NCBI GenBank assembly: GCA_964494085.1
Contig: CAZBQJ010000001.1
Coordinates: 310,001 to 374,000, forward strand
From: CAZBQJ01 sp964494085
Lineage (GTDB): Bacteria; Patescibacteriota; Gracilibacteria; UBA1369
Length of the DNA: 64,000 nucleotides
Reading direction: 5' to 3'
Below, piece by piece: positions 1 to 9,343 of this stretch. The first letter of the stretch is position 1. Every line of letters begins with the position of its first letter. Made by a program: the position numbers and the translations under genes. The notes beneath the pieces were generated by a model. That model was not told the DNA's origin and ran no database searches. It saw only the letters and a program-made list of their open reading frames with translations.

Positions 1-33
1 GAAAGTTTATAACCAGGCCTATTATTGCAATTT

Positions 34-100
34 GAAGCTTAAGGCGCAAATGACGATAAAAACTTTCTTTCAGTTTATCTCCATTTGTGCCTCAAGTTTC
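34..100. repeat. Long imperfect inverted repeat (hairpin)
   Basis: Positions 34-60 and 74-100 are near-complementary over about 27 bp with a 13-nt loop (61-73). The core pairs CTTAAGGC and GCCTCAAG with a few mismatches. No clear U-run follows on either strand, so it is not a textbook terminator. It may be the transcript end of a gene to the left of the window or a remnant of a small mobile repeat. The first 180 bases hold no gene I can support. Confidence 0.45.
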
Positions 101-180
101 TGTTATTTTCAAAGGTCATCATGTAATACTATCACACTTTCTAAAAAATATCAAACATTATTTATTCGGCTCCATCTAGT

Positions 181-531
181 CTATTCGGCATCATCCGGTT
201 TACCGGCAAATATAGCTATGAGCTTGGCAATCCCCCAGGCCACCACGGCATAAACTGCAATCGCAATCAAGGCCGACGGTTCAAAGACAGCGGTTGTTTC
301 TGCCCCACTAGTTGTAGTATTACCGAAAATAGCCTGAAACGGGAGTACAAACAAACCAGACAAAGTATAGACGAAGCTCACAAATCCACTTGTCGGATTT
401 GCCCCAGTAACTTTAAAAGCCAAACGAAACAAGATCAAAATCTCGATAGCCCCAGCTATATAGTAGACAATATGTTGAATATTCCGATACTTCGGCTCTT
501 TTACAACAACTTCTCTCAATTCCTCAGGCAT
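181..531 (-). CDS. YggT family membrane protein
   Basis: A 116-residue integral membrane protein. Hydrophobic segments lie at about residues 22-43, 50-70 and 88-110, with a GANP stretch after the first. This matches the YggT family, in which paired hydrophobic segments flank a short loop; the cellular role is poorly defined. The charged N-terminus probably stays in the cytoplasm. It precedes another small membrane gene on the same strand (start 716) by about 40 bases, so the two may be co-transcribed. The family call rests on hydropathy and the start of the first membrane segment. Confidence 0.7.
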   Translation of the reverse strand: MPEELREVVVKEPKYRNIQHIVYYIAGAIEILILFRLAFKVTGANPTSGFVSFVYTLSGLFVLPFQAIFGNTTTSGAETTAVFEPSALIAIAVYAVVAWGIAKLIAIFAGKPDDAE

Positions 532-569
532 AGTTTAATATAATTAAAAAATAAATAACTTTGATAATA

Positions 570-716
570 TCAAAGTTTACGACCTTGAATTATTCTAATA
601 ATTAGGACAACCACTGCGATAACAAGCAAAATGTGGATGTATCCACCCAATGTATAGGAGCTTACCAGTCCCAGAATCCATAAGACTAGAAGTATGACGA
701 ATATTGTCCAAAGCAT
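570..716 (-). CDS. lmo0937-family small membrane protein
   Basis: A 48-residue protein beginning MLWTIFVILLVLWILG. It has two membrane segments separated by a Tyr-Thr-Leu-Gly-Gly turn and ends in a basic tail (RIIQGRKL). This pattern is typical of the lmo0937 family of tiny membrane proteins, whose function is unknown and which are often stress-associated. The open frame extends upstream to 779, but the ATG at 716 is chosen because family members start exactly there. The gene lies just upstream of the yggT-like gene on the same strand. Confidence 0.75.
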   Translation of the reverse strand: MLWTIFVILLVLWILGLVSSYTLGGYIHILLVIAVVVLIIRIIQGRKL

Positions 717-956
717 AAATATATAGTTACAGGGTACAAACCATCTTAGTTCTTTTATTCCTACAAAGACAAGCATCATTACTTTTACTTTCGGATAATA
801 AGGAGATTACGTTAAAAACCACCAGTTCCAATTTAAAATTTGTTGATATATAAGCGCTCAAATCGAGATATAAGTCTATCCGCTTTTCCAAAAAGGGGTT
901 CCCATATCCAGATATAGCAAGTACTCTCCACACACTATTATTTAACCAAAATAATC

Positions 957-1100
957 ATGGACGAGAATACAACACCAGCTGCTACACCAGCACAGGATCC
1001 AACACAGGAAAATATGCCTGCTACAGCTCCTACAACTGAAGCAACTCCTGCACCAGAAGCAGCTCCTGAAAATCCGGCACCATCTGCTGATCAACAGTAG
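957..1100 (+). CDS. Pro/Ala/Thr-rich 47-residue peptide
   Basis: An ATG at 957 opens a 47-codon frame ending at TAG 1098-1100. It is composed almost entirely of Ala, Pro, Thr, Glu and Gln, with no hydrophobic core, no signal peptide and no Cys. A strong terminator follows directly at 1131, which supports a short transcribed gene. Low complexity prevents family assignment; it may be a disordered linker-like peptide. The 780-956 interval upstream holds only possible promoter boxes (a TATAGC near 914). Confidence 0.5.
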   Translation: MDENTTPAATPAQDPTQENMPATAPTTEATPAPEAAPENPAPSADQQ

Positions 1101-1130
1101 TTTACTCAAGTAAGTTGTTCGGTAATTTAA

Positions 1131-1181
1131 AAACCCATCCTCTTCTGACCTTAAGGGTCAGGAAACAGGATGGGTTTTTGT
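1131..1181 (+). terminator. Intrinsic terminator
   Basis: CCCATCCT pairs with AGGATGGG and an inner CTGACC pairs with GGTCAG; a T-run follows. The flanking A/T tracts make it usable from both strands, so it can end both the small peptide gene and the leftward gene at 1197. Confidence 0.85.
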
Positions 1182-1196
1182 TGTCAGCAATTGAGC

Positions 1197-1763
1197 TCAA
1201 TCTTCCAGATTCATAGGATATTCATAAATCCCGATCTGGGGGATTTGATTGCTTACCGATTCAAACAACTCCAATAAAGGAAAATTAGTCGTAGTCAAAA
1301 ACAGCTTTCGGCCTATCTTTGCTCGCTGTAAAGCGACGATTAAATGGACTTTATCTTCCAAATCCACGTCCTGAGCATTATCCAATTCATTAAATAGATT
1401 TTCAGCAGTAAAGATATCCGGTTTAGTCGGATTTACCGCCACCAACCCCAGTGTTTCCAAGCTGCGATGATTTCTAATCACCGCCAGTCTCTCTCTGAGA
1501 TCGTTCCTGGTTTGATCCATAACTTCAATAACTTTCTGAGTAAAAGCCTCCACTAGGTGATTTTTGGAAACATTATCATTCCCACATAGATTCACCAGTC
1601 CACCATATCTGAGTGCTCCATTCTGATTGATCATTTCTGCGCTTTGAATCGCGATTAACTTTAATTTCTTTAAAACTTGAGCCTGGCTGGCGGTTTTTAC
1701 TTCAAAAGTTGTAAAAGTATTTTGTGGATTCAACCCGTAAAATGCTAAATCATCTAACCCCAT
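1197..1763 (-). CDS. Hypothetical protein, 188 aa
   Basis: I do not recognise this gene. It encodes a soluble protein of mixed helix and strand with a charged helical middle (residues about 70-100, rich in Arg, Glu and Asp). There is no signal peptide, membrane segment or obvious catalytic motif. The ATG at 1763 has no Shine-Dalgarno; the preceding bases are AT-rich, as at most genes in this window. It stands alone, convergent with the terminator at 1131 and divergent from the GNAT gene at 1893. Confidence 0.6.
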   Translation of the reverse strand: MGLDDLAFYGLNPQNTFTTFEVKTASQAQVLKKLKLIAIQSAEMINQNGALRYGGLVNLCGNDNVSKNHLVEAFTQKVIEVMDQTRNDLRERLAVIRNHRSLETLGLVAVNPTKPDIFTAENLFNELDNAQDVDLEDKVHLIVALQRAKIGRKLFLTTTNFPLLELFESVSNQIPQIGIYEYPMNLED

Positions 1764-1892
1764 TTTCGTTTATTAATAAATCAAGAGCTAATTATAGTAC
1801 TTAATTCAAAATCGTCAATTTGAACTTAGTTTTGCTCATTCTATATTTTTACTTAATATAGATTTTAGTCGTACTTCGTTATTTAACCCACT

Positions 1893-2435
1893 GTGCAAAT
1901 CGAATCAGATCTACTTATCATTAGACCCTTCAAAAAAACCGATATCAAGGCTTTTCATCAACTGGCCAAAAATCAGACAGCTATTCGTTTTATCCACTGG
2001 GGACCACTGGATTACCAACAAAGTGAGCAATATATTCAGCGGGCCATCAAGCTGCTCAAGGTTAAACAACCGCGAAAATTCATTTTCGCGGTAACTTTGA
2101 AAGACGGCACTTTTATCGGTACGGTCTACCTCCATGTTAGAAATCATATCCACAGATTAGCGGAAATATCCTATCTGCTCGATCCCGCTTATTGGGGAAA
2201 AGGCCTAGGTTCAGAAGCAGTTCAAACAATTCTCAAATGGGCTTTTGGCCAATTGAAAATGCATCGAATCGTAGCACGAGCAGATCGTGCTAATACTAAT
2301 TCCACAAATTTACTCAGAAGAAATCATTTCAACGAAGAAGGCGTGATGAGAGAAGATTTTTTATTCAAAGGAAAATGGCGAGATTCAGTACTTTACTCCC
2401 TGCTCGAAGATGAATTTAAGTTAAACCAAAGTTAA
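1893..2435 (+). CDS. GNAT acetyltransferase, RimJ/RimL type
   Basis: A 180-residue GNAT protein predicted to transfer acetyl from acetyl-CoA to an amine, possibly a protein N-terminus as in RimJ/RimL. The N-terminal LLIIRPFKKTD is the usual first strand. Motif A is visible as YWGKGLGSEAV (about residues 108-118), giving the G-x-G pyrophosphate loop. The later NSTNLLRRNHF matches the region where these enzymes carry N-x-x-S/A-x-x-x-x-x-k-x-G-F. The start is GTG at 1893, with no nearer ATG in a sensible place. Its last 15 bases overlap the 3' end of the leftward gene at 2421. The substrate cannot be inferred. Confidence 0.8.
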   Translation: MQIESDLLIIRPFKKTDIKAFHQLAKNQTAIRFIHWGPLDYQQSEQYIQRAIKLLKVKQPRKFIFAVTLKDGTFIGTVYLHVRNHIHRLAEISYLLDPAYWGKGLGSEAVQTILKWAFGQLKMHRIVARADRANTNSTNLLRRNHFNEEGVMREDFLFKGKWRDSVLYSLLEDEFKLNQS

Positions 2436-3164
2436 AGAGAATTGTTCGATAAAGGACAGATTCTCCACAGCCATTGGTAGAATGTATTCGAAATCATCTC
2501 TTTTATAAAGATAAACCTGAACATGCTCAGAACCATCATCTTCTGACTCAAATCCTAGATTTTCATCTATGGCGATAGCCTTTAGCCTGTCGATAATTTC
2601 ACCCAAGTCTTCACTCTGCGAGTCAAAACCAATGGCTAAAACTTCAAATTTAAAATCAGCTATTTTACTTGCCTCTTCTTCTTCCGGGAAAACCACATCA
2701 ATATCATCAGATACATCGATAAATTCTGCATCATCTTCAGTTGAATTTATGATCGTCTCAATTCTTTCCACCAACTGATCTCTGACCGGACTTTTTCTGG
2801 CTTCTTTAGGCGCCTTGGCCAAAAGACGGTATTTGGACAGCAAAGCCAATAATTTGGCATCAAAACTATCAACTCCACAATTCTCATCATAAGACAAGAT
2901 AGCTTCTCGAACCGGTCTGGCTAAATATTTTAAATGAAACAACCCCAAAGCTTCTCCTTCTTCCAATAACCAGAAATCCTTAGCCGCTTCTGAGTCATCA
3001 ACCTTTGGGTCTTCGGCATCGAAATAAACTATCAACTCCCAACCAGGCTTGGAAATATCAATTTCTGACAATTCACAAATCTGCGGATTTTCCAAATTTT
3101 TAAAGAAATCCGGATCATCGAGATCCAGCGTTGACTCCCCATCTACTAACCGCTTATTCGACAT
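2421..3164 (-). CDS. Hypothetical acidic protein, about 247 aa
   Basis: I do not recognise this gene. It encodes a highly acidic soluble protein with a Glu-run (PEEEEA) near residue 170. The final 80 residues look like a separate alpha/beta domain with alternating strands and a helix (EIIDRLKAIA). There is no signal peptide or membrane segment. The ATG at 3164 is preferred over an upstream TTG at 3170. It is convergent with and overlaps the GNAT gene by 15 bases. Confidence 0.6.
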   Translation of the reverse strand: MSNKRLVDGESTLDLDDPDFFKNLENPQICELSEIDISKPGWELIVYFDAEDPKVDDSEAAKDFWLLEEGEALGLFHLKYLARPVREAILSYDENCGVDSFDAKLLALLSKYRLLAKAPKEARKSPVRDQLVERIETIINSTEDDAEFIDVSDDIDVVFPEEEEASKIADFKFEVLAIGFDSQSEDLGEIIDRLKAIAIDENLGFESEDDGSEHVQVYLYKRDDFEYILPMAVENLSFIEQFSLTLV

Positions 3165-3316
3165 AACCAAACTATTAATAAAAAGGTTGTACTATAACAA
3201 ATAAGTATATATGTGTCAATAAACTTCTCCATCACAGATTATTCAACATCTCTACAAAAAGAGATTTTTTCAGTATATTGAGATCAGCAAATCGATTCCC
3301 CGCTAAACACCATATT

Positions 3317-3847
3317 ATGCCTTCCTACTTTCTCGCTCTCTTGCCTCAACTGGATCTGGAGTTCTATCGTCAGGTAGAGCGTTTTTTCGAATTGGGCTTT
3401 CTCTTCGATTTACATTTACCATTCCACGTTACCGTTTATTATTTCCGAGAGATTAGTGAACATGACCTGATCGGCGTATCAGCCTGGATGGACAGTACCG
3501 TCAGTACTTTACCCAGTTTTTCAGCGGAAGTGCAGGGAGTCGACTTTTTCCGTAGAATGGAGGGTCTGGAAAGCAAAGTAAACGTTTATTATTTAAAAGT
3601 AATGGCATCACAGTTCATTCAAATAAACAGAAGCCTCCTGGATAAATTTCCTTCAGTTACCAATCAGGATTGGAATTACATTCCTCATCTCAGTTTACTT
3701 TTCCCTCGTGATTTAACCGCGTCCAAAAGGATTTTGCAGCAATTAAACCAATCATTCTCAGAGCTTAAACAATTGGAGTTTAAAACATTAGCCTTATTTT
3801 CCAGTCAGGACGGAGCCTATCAATTGATCAAGAAAGTCCATCTTTAA
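3317..3847 (+). CDS. 2H phosphoesterase / 2'-5' RNA ligase-like protein
   Basis: About 176 residues from the ATG at 3317 (the frame is open upstream to 3278). Two H-x-T/S motifs are spaced as in the 2H phosphoesterase superfamily: HVTVYYF near residue 38 and HLSLLF near residue 131. The fold is the two-lobed LigT/ThpR type, which acts on cyclic or 2'-5' linked nucleotide phosphates. The second motif has Ser in place of Thr, which is common. The specific substrate is unknown. The 3' end overlaps the leftward flippase gene by 20 bases. Confidence 0.7.
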   Translation: MPSYFLALLPQLDLEFYRQVERFFELGFLFDLHLPFHVTVYYFREISEHDLIGVSAWMDSTVSTLPSFSAEVQGVDFFRRMEGLESKVNVYYLKVMASQFIQINRSLLDKFPSVTNQDWNYIPHLSLLFPRDLTASKRILQQLNQSFSELKQLEFKTLALFSSQDGAYQLIKKVHL

Positions 3848-5369
3848 GGCTCGGGTTTTTGGGTTTACGAATCATCGCAATTATTTCTTTGTTGAGGGCT
3901 TTTGTCATCACCAATATCCCCAGATATATCACTCCCCCAAAGGGAATCAAGATAAGGATATTGGCATTACCAAGGTTAAACCAGCCAAAGGTTGGCCAAC
4001 GTGCATAATAAACCGCGAACCCCATCACCGTAGCAGCCAAAATCGACTTCAAGGCGGTTTTGTAACTAAGTGTAAATTTCACAAATCTGCGGGCAATCAA
4101 ATAAGAGGCAATGGCCACATAAAATTCAGCTACAACATTATTGAATGCCGCCCCTCTCACTCCATACATCGGAATGGTGATCAGTCCCAAAACCAGTGTC
4201 AGCGCTGCTCCGATCAAATTACGCACCAACAAAGTATTTTGCTTGTTAGCAGCCACGATTATATAACCAAATAACATATTAACGAAAGAAAACATTGTCG
4301 CGATAATCAAAATCGAAAGGACAAAATCCGACCCATAAAATCCTTCAGAAATATTACTCAAGTATTTCGGTTCACTCATCAAAAGTATTAGCGGTGATGC
4401 TAGAGCAATCGTTCCGGCCACTATCGGTAAACTTCCGATCACCAAAAAATCAAAAGAAAGCTGAATAATCCGCTGGTGACTGCCATCTTTACGGTCAATT
4501 GAGCGAGTCAAGGAAGGTAAAACAGCATTCATTAAATAAGCCGGTAAAACCGCAATGTTCTCCAATATACGCATCGGCAAACCATATAAACCGGTTTGCA
4601 CCTGATCCGGATAAAACAACGACAAAAGCAGTGACCCAATCCGGAAATAAATCGTATTCAAAATCAACGCGACTCCATAAAGCAGTGATTTCAGCAAAAC
4701 TTCCTTCCAGAACCACCAGTCAATCCGATAACGAATCTTCGCTAATTTGGAAGAATAATAATAGTTCATCGCCAGCATCACCGCATCACCCGCTACTCCG
4801 GCCCAAGCCAGTTGATAAAACCCCTGATCCGGTTTACCCGGATAAAGCATAAAAATAACTATCAACAAATATCCAATATTAACCACCTTTTCCATGATCG
4901 TCGCCAAGGCACTGTATTGCATTTTCAAATACACCTGCTGCACCGAACAAACGGTCGAAGCCAACAAATTTAAAATACAAGAAAAACCGGCAATAATAAC
5001 TGCCAAAGGAATATGCGTCCCCTGGTATTGTGGTATGAAAAACGCCGCCACGCTGGCGATCCCAATCATAGTGACTCCCACAATAGTGCGGAAAGCTATA
5101 ATATTACCAATGATAATCTCAATTTTACTGTGGTCTTTCGACATTTCTCGCACCCCAATCGTATACAAGCCCAAATCTGCCACTACGGCAAAGAAAGCCA
5201 GGTATTCAAAAGCCGCAGTGTATTCGCCATATGGACCAGTATCGGCACTCTGCGAACCCAAGTAACTGGTAATCAGTTTGATAATAACGATGCTCAATAA
5301 AGCCGAGATAATTTTCCCAGCGAATTGAGCCGTGGTATTCCAAAAAATTTTACGCGCCGTCGTCGACAT
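3828..5369 (-). CDS. Polysaccharide flippase, Wzx/MATE-like
   Basis: A 513-residue multi-spanning membrane protein with about 12-14 hydrophobic segments. The opening KIFWNTTAQFAGKIISALLS is typical of the Wzx/RfbX polysaccharide biosynthesis family, which flips lipid-linked glycans across the membrane. An upstream TTG at 5429 would add 20 residues, but the ATG at 5369 gives the usual family N-terminus. No glycan-synthesis genes lie beside it, so the substrate is not evident from context. It is convergent with the 2H phosphoesterase. Confidence 0.8.
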   Translation of the reverse strand: MSTTARKIFWNTTAQFAGKIISALLSIVIIKLITSYLGSQSADTGPYGEYTAAFEYLAFFAVVADLGLYTIGVREMSKDHSKIEIIIGNIIAFRTIVGVTMIGIASVAAFFIPQYQGTHIPLAVIIAGFSCILNLLASTVCSVQQVYLKMQYSALATIMEKVVNIGYLLIVIFMLYPGKPDQGFYQLAWAGVAGDAVMLAMNYYYSSKLAKIRYRIDWWFWKEVLLKSLLYGVALILNTIYFRIGSLLLSLFYPDQVQTGLYGLPMRILENIAVLPAYLMNAVLPSLTRSIDRKDGSHQRIIQLSFDFLVIGSLPIVAGTIALASPLILLMSEPKYLSNISEGFYGSDFVLSILIIATMFSFVNMLFGYIIVAANKQNTLLVRNLIGAALTLVLGLITIPMYGVRGAAFNNVVAEFYVAIASYLIARRFVKFTLSYKTALKSILAATVMGFAVYYARWPTFGWFNLGNANILILIPFGGVIYLGILVMTKALNKEIIAMIRKPKNPSLKDGLS

Positions 5370-5535
5370 TTGCTGATAAAACTGGATATGGTCATATTGG
5401 AACTTTTTCAGAATAAAGACAATGGACAATTATGGATTGATGTCTATGTCCCTAAAAGGGTATGACTAGAATATCCTTTCATCCAGTTATTCACGCCGTT
5501 CACCAAATAATAATTTACCGAAATACCCAACAAAT

Positions 5536-6675
5536 ATGAAAAAGCTAATCAAGTTAACCCTTTACAGTATCTTTACTCTAACATTGGCTTTTCCGGTAAT
5601 CACCAAAGCTGCTGATAATGATACTTTTTCAGAGTTCAAAATCCCCGCACAGGTCCTCCAGGTAATCGATCAGCAACAAAGTACCGACCAAGGAGAGAGT
5701 AATTTGACTCAGACTCTCGATCTAAAAATCGAAAGTGGTATTGATCAAAATAAGGTCGTTCAGGCTAAAAACAATAATTCCTATGTAGCCGGACAACGTC
5801 AATACAGGCCAGGAGATAAAGTTTTCTTGGTATCTGAGCAAAACGCCGAAAACAAAACCATCTTTTATGTCTATGATTACAATCGCCTCAGTCCATTGCT
5901 TTGGCTCTTCCTATTATTTATAGCCGTCACAGTAATGATTGGCCGAATCCGCGGAGTTACCTCTTTTATCGGGATGGCCTGTTCCTTTTTGATAATCTTT
6001 TATTTTGTCCTGCCTCAGATTTTGGGAGGAGCCAATTCCTTTTTGATAGCCATCATAGCGGCCTTATTGATCGTCCCCATAACTTTCTATTTATCTCACG
6101 GCTTAAACAGAAAAACCACCGCGGCCATCATCGGCACCATGATTACTTTGATCATAGTGGGACTTATATCAACCATCTCTGTCGAAACGAGTCATATGAC
6201 CGGATCAGCTTCCGAAGAGGTGAACACTTTATTATTGGAAAAACCCGGAGTAATCAATGTCAAAGAATTATTGTTAGCCGGTATAATCATCAGTTTATTG
6301 GGTATCTTAAATGACATTACGATCTCCCAGGCAGCAATTGTTTACAAACTCAAAGAAGTTTCACCCGAACTAAAGTTTACCAATATATTTTCCAAAGCTA
6401 TGGACATTGGGAGAGACCATATCGCTTCAGTTGTAAATACTTTAGTATTAGTTTACGCAGGAGCCGCCTTGCCACTGCTCTTACTGTTTCTAAATAATCC
6501 CGCGCCTTTCACCGAAATAATCAATGAAGAATTTATGGCAGAAGAAATCCTCAGGACCTTAGTAGCCAGCATAGGTATCGTCATCGCAGTCCCTTTAACT
6601 ACTTTAATCACAACTTTTATAGTGACCAAATGGACCGGTAAAGCTCATCCAAAAACCTTAGAACGGCACATTTAA
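5536..6675 (+). CDS. YibE/F family membrane protein
   Basis: A 379-residue protein with an N-terminal signal or anchor (residues 1-25, ending ALA-like at VITKAA), an exported region to about residue 115, then 7-8 membrane segments. The conserved patch GILNDITISQAAIVYKLKE followed by GRDHIASVVNTLVLVYAG is diagnostic of YibE/F, a family of unknown transport or signalling role. The exported N-terminal part contains a small beta-rich module, as in full-length members. A P-type ATPase starts 20 bases downstream on the same strand, so the two probably form an operon. Confidence 0.85.
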   Translation: MKKLIKLTLYSIFTLTLAFPVITKAADNDTFSEFKIPAQVLQVIDQQQSTDQGESNLTQTLDLKIESGIDQNKVVQAKNNNSYVAGQRQYRPGDKVFLVSEQNAENKTIFYVYDYNRLSPLLWLFLLFIAVTVMIGRIRGVTSFIGMACSFLIIFYFVLPQILGGANSFLIAIIAALLIVPITFYLSHGLNRKTTAAIIGTMITLIIVGLISTISVETSHMTGSASEEVNTLLLEKPGVINVKELLLAGIIISLLGILNDITISQAAIVYKLKEVSPELKFTNIFSKAMDIGRDHIASVVNTLVLVYAGAALPLLLLFLNNPAPFTEIINEEFMAEEILRTLVASIGIVIAVPLTTLITTFIVTKWTGKAHPKTLERHI

Positions 6676-6694
6676 ATATTCTTTTTCTACAACC

Positions 6695-8674
6695 ATGGAT
6701 CATCAAAACAAACATACTGGGCACAATGTAAACATGTTTGCCAATAAATTTTATGTCAGTTTAATTCTAAGTTTTCCGGTAGTCCTCTACTCTGACCTTC
6801 CGGAAAAACTATTCGGCTGGTCCGCCCCTGCCTTTCCAGGATCCCCTTACCTAGGAATTATCCTTGGGTCAATCATCTTTTTCTATGGAGGATGGGTTTT
6901 TCTAGTCGGGGCCATACGTGAATTAAAAGCCAAAACGCCCGGCATGATGACTTTGATAGCTATAGCCATAATTGCCGCCTATCTATTCAGTGTTTACGCT
7001 GTTTTCGCCGGGATAGAAGACACTTTATTCTGGGAACTCACCACCCTCATTACCATCATGTTACTGGGGCATTGGATAGAAATGAGAGCTGTCCAAGGCG
7101 CTCAAGGTGCATTGAAAGAACTTTCCAAACTTCTTCCGGATACAGCCGAATTAATTCAAGGCGATCAGACGAAATATATTCCACTAGAGGAATTAAAAGT
7201 GGGCAATATCGTACTCATTCGACCAGGAGGCAAAATCCCCGCTGATGGAAAAATTATTGAAGGTAAATCTGATCTCAATGAATCGATTATCACCGGTGAA
7301 TCCAAGCCGGTTCAAAAAACCATCAACGCTGAAGTAATCGCCGGAACTATCAATGGTGACGGAATACTAAAAGTGGAAGTCTCCAAAATTGGTGAAGATA
7401 CCTTCCTGTCCGGAATAAAGCGTTTGATCGCCGAAGCTCAGGCTTCTAAATCCCACCTCCAAATGCTTTCCGATCGCGCCGCCTTTTATCTAACTATCAT
7501 CGCCCTGACAACCGGGCTGGTCACTTTTATCGCCTGGCTGGTTTTCGCCAAGGCCGGCCTGGTCTTTTCCATAGAAAGGTTAGTCGCAGTTTTAGTGATT
7601 GCCTGTCCACACGCATTAGGTTTGGCCGTACCTTTGGTAGCTTCGATTTCTACAACTATGGCTGCTCGAAATGGACTGCTGATCAAACAACGTATCGCCC
7701 TGGAAGTTGCTCGTGAAGTAACTACTGTATTATTTGATAAAACAGGAACTCTCACCAAAGGTGAATATGGAGTCGCTAAAGTCTGGGCCGTTGAAACCAA
7801 AGATGAGCGGGAGGTTTTACAAATAGCCGCTTCCGTTGACGCCCACTCTGAACATTTCATTGGTAAAGCGATTGTTACAGAAGCCCAGCAACAAAAACTA
7901 TCTCTAAGTGATGTTATTGATTTTGGCAGGATTCCCGGCAAAGGTGTAAAAGCCAAACTAAATGGCTCTGAGATATCTATCGGCAGCCTTACTCTGGTCG
8001 AAGAAAGAAAAATTGTTCTCCCTTCTCAATTGAACAAAGAAATCCAGGAAGAATCAAAAAAAGGAAAAACTATTGTTTTCGTGCTGAAAGAGCAACAACT
8101 TTTGGGATCAATCGCTCTCAGCGATGTTATTCGTGAAGAGTCGCGACAAGCCATTACTGAGTTGAAGAAAACCGGTTTGAAAGTTGCTATGATTACCGGT
8201 GATGGTGAGGAAGTAGCCAAATGGGTCTCCCAGGATCTCGGCATCGATGAATATTTCTCCAAAGTCTTACCAGAAGAAAAGGCTGCCAAAGTAAAACTCC
8301 TTCAATCCAAAGGTGAAAAGGTCGCCATGGTTGGTGATGGGATTAATGATGCCCCCGCCCTGACTCAAGCCGATCTGGGTATTGCCATCGGTGCCGGAAC
8401 CAATGTAGCTATTGAATCAGCCGGGATAATTCTGGTAAAAGACGATCCTCGTGACATTGTCAAAATTATCAGACTTTCACACTTAACTTATGCTAAAATG
8501 ATGCAGAATATTTTCTGGGCCACTGGCTACAATGTCATCGCCTTACCACTTGGCGCCGGAGTTCTTGCATCTTATGGGATAATCATGCCCCCCGCCTTTG
8601 CGGCTATCCTGATGTCAATCAGTACCATTATTGTTGCTGTAAACGCGGTCCTACTCAAAAGCAAGACCTTATAA
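6695..8674 (+). CDS. copB: CopB-type heavy-metal P1B ATPase
   Basis: A 659-residue P-type ATPase predicted to export copper or silver using ATP. The membrane motif is Cys-Pro-His (C304-P305-H306), which is the P1B-3 (CopB) type, rather than the CPC of CopA. The phosphorylated Asp is D348 in DKTGTLT; the hinge GDGINDAPAL is near residue 548. There is no N-terminal HMA domain, only a short His-bearing leader (MDHQNKHTGH). All segments expected for a P1B pump are present and full length. It follows yibE/F closely and ends before a 42-bp palindromic terminator. The exact ion is inferred from the CPH motif only. Confidence 0.9.
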   Translation: MDHQNKHTGHNVNMFANKFYVSLILSFPVVLYSDLPEKLFGWSAPAFPGSPYLGIILGSIIFFYGGWVFLVGAIRELKAKTPGMMTLIAIAIIAAYLFSVYAVFAGIEDTLFWELTTLITIMLLGHWIEMRAVQGAQGALKELSKLLPDTAELIQGDQTKYIPLEELKVGNIVLIRPGGKIPADGKIIEGKSDLNESIITGESKPVQKTINAEVIAGTINGDGILKVEVSKIGEDTFLSGIKRLIAEAQASKSHLQMLSDRAAFYLTIIALTTGLVTFIAWLVFAKAGLVFSIERLVAVLVIACPHALGLAVPLVASISTTMAARNGLLIKQRIALEVAREVTTVLFDKTGTLTKGEYGVAKVWAVETKDEREVLQIAASVDAHSEHFIGKAIVTEAQQQKLSLSDVIDFGRIPGKGVKAKLNGSEISIGSLTLVEERKIVLPSQLNKEIQEESKKGKTIVFVLKEQQLLGSIALSDVIREESRQAITELKKTGLKVAMITGDGEEVAKWVSQDLGIDEYFSKVLPEEKAAKVKLLQSKGEKVAMVGDGINDAPALTQADLGIAIGAGTNVAIESAGIILVKDDPRDIVKIIRLSHLTYAKMMQNIFWATGYNVIALPLGAGVLASYGIIMPPAFAAILMSISTIIVAVNAVLLKSKTL

Positions 8675-8721
8675 GGTTTCCTGAACCTTTAGCACTTTTC
8701 AAAAAACACTAATTTTTAGTT

Positions 8722-8763
8722 ATCTTCAAAGAAGCTCCCTTGAAAGGGAGCTTCTTTGAAGAT
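8722..8763. terminator. Bidirectional terminator, 20-bp perfect inverted repeat
   Basis: Two 20-bp arms are perfectly complementary around a central GA, with AAGAAGCTCCC pairing to GGGAGCTTCTT. It lies between the convergent copB (+) and the leftward gene at 8775. T-rich flanks occur on both sides, so it should terminate both transcripts. Confidence 0.85.
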
Positions 8764-8774
8764 TTTCAGATTAC

Positions 8775-9317
8775 TCACGCTAATGGCGCATTAGGATCTA
8801 CGCCAGGAACAGGATCTGGACCATCTTTAAGGTTATAGTAATCAATAAAGATTTTCTGTTTATCTTTCAGAACAATATTCTCAAATTCCTGAGATTCACG
8901 GCCATCCACATAAACCTTCAAAGCGTGTTGATCATCCACCTGGAAGTCAAGAATTTGTTGAGAGTTTAAAGTCTTTCCCCATTTGAAGAAGAAGTCCCCC
9001 AAAATAAAATCCTTTTTAATTGGTGACTCTACATGAATTATTCCATTTGGATCATGAGTATGAATCGCACTCATACAATTATTGATTCTATCTACTCCAA
9101 TTTCAGCAGGAATCTCAACGAGTTTCTTGTTTGCCATTACAGTCAACTCACTATGTAAGTGGAAAACTGTTTCAGCATCAGAAGTACACTCATTCACAAT
9201 CTCACGGCTACTCAATTTCATCAGTGGACTCGGCTGGCTTTTAGCGTAAAACACAAAGCCAATAAATCCTACAAAAATCAGTACTATTAAGATTGGTGTA
9301 ACATATGATTGTTTCAT
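8775..9317 (-). CDS. Exported His-rich protein of unknown function
   Basis: A 180-residue protein with one N-terminal membrane segment (residues 7-26), the rest outside. It carries two histidine clusters: FHLHSE near residue 53 and AIHTHDPNGIIHVESP near residue 84. The second cluster is a recurring motif in small exported proteins; I recall it near VKOR or DsbA-like redox genes but cannot verify that here. Two Cys are present (near residues 44 and 81), so a disulfide is possible. It is probably co-transcribed with the DsbA-like gene just upstream (26-base gap). Metal binding is an inference from the His clusters and the nearby copper pump. Confidence 0.6.
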   Translation of the reverse strand: MKQSYVTPILIVLIFVGFIGFVFYAKSQPSPLMKLSSREIVNECTSDAETVFHLHSELTVMANKKLVEIPAEIGVDRINNCMSAIHTHDPNGIIHVESPIKKDFILGDFFFKWGKTLNSQQILDFQVDDQHALKVYVDGRESQEFENIVLKDKQKIFIDYYNLKDGPDPVPGVDPNAPLA

Positions 9318-9343
9318 AAAATTATTGATTAAATTAGTTATTT

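Noticed and set aside
32..253. 73-codon frame at the left edge
   Set aside because: It crosses the long inverted repeat and the 3' end of the yggT-like gene, and has no protein-like composition.
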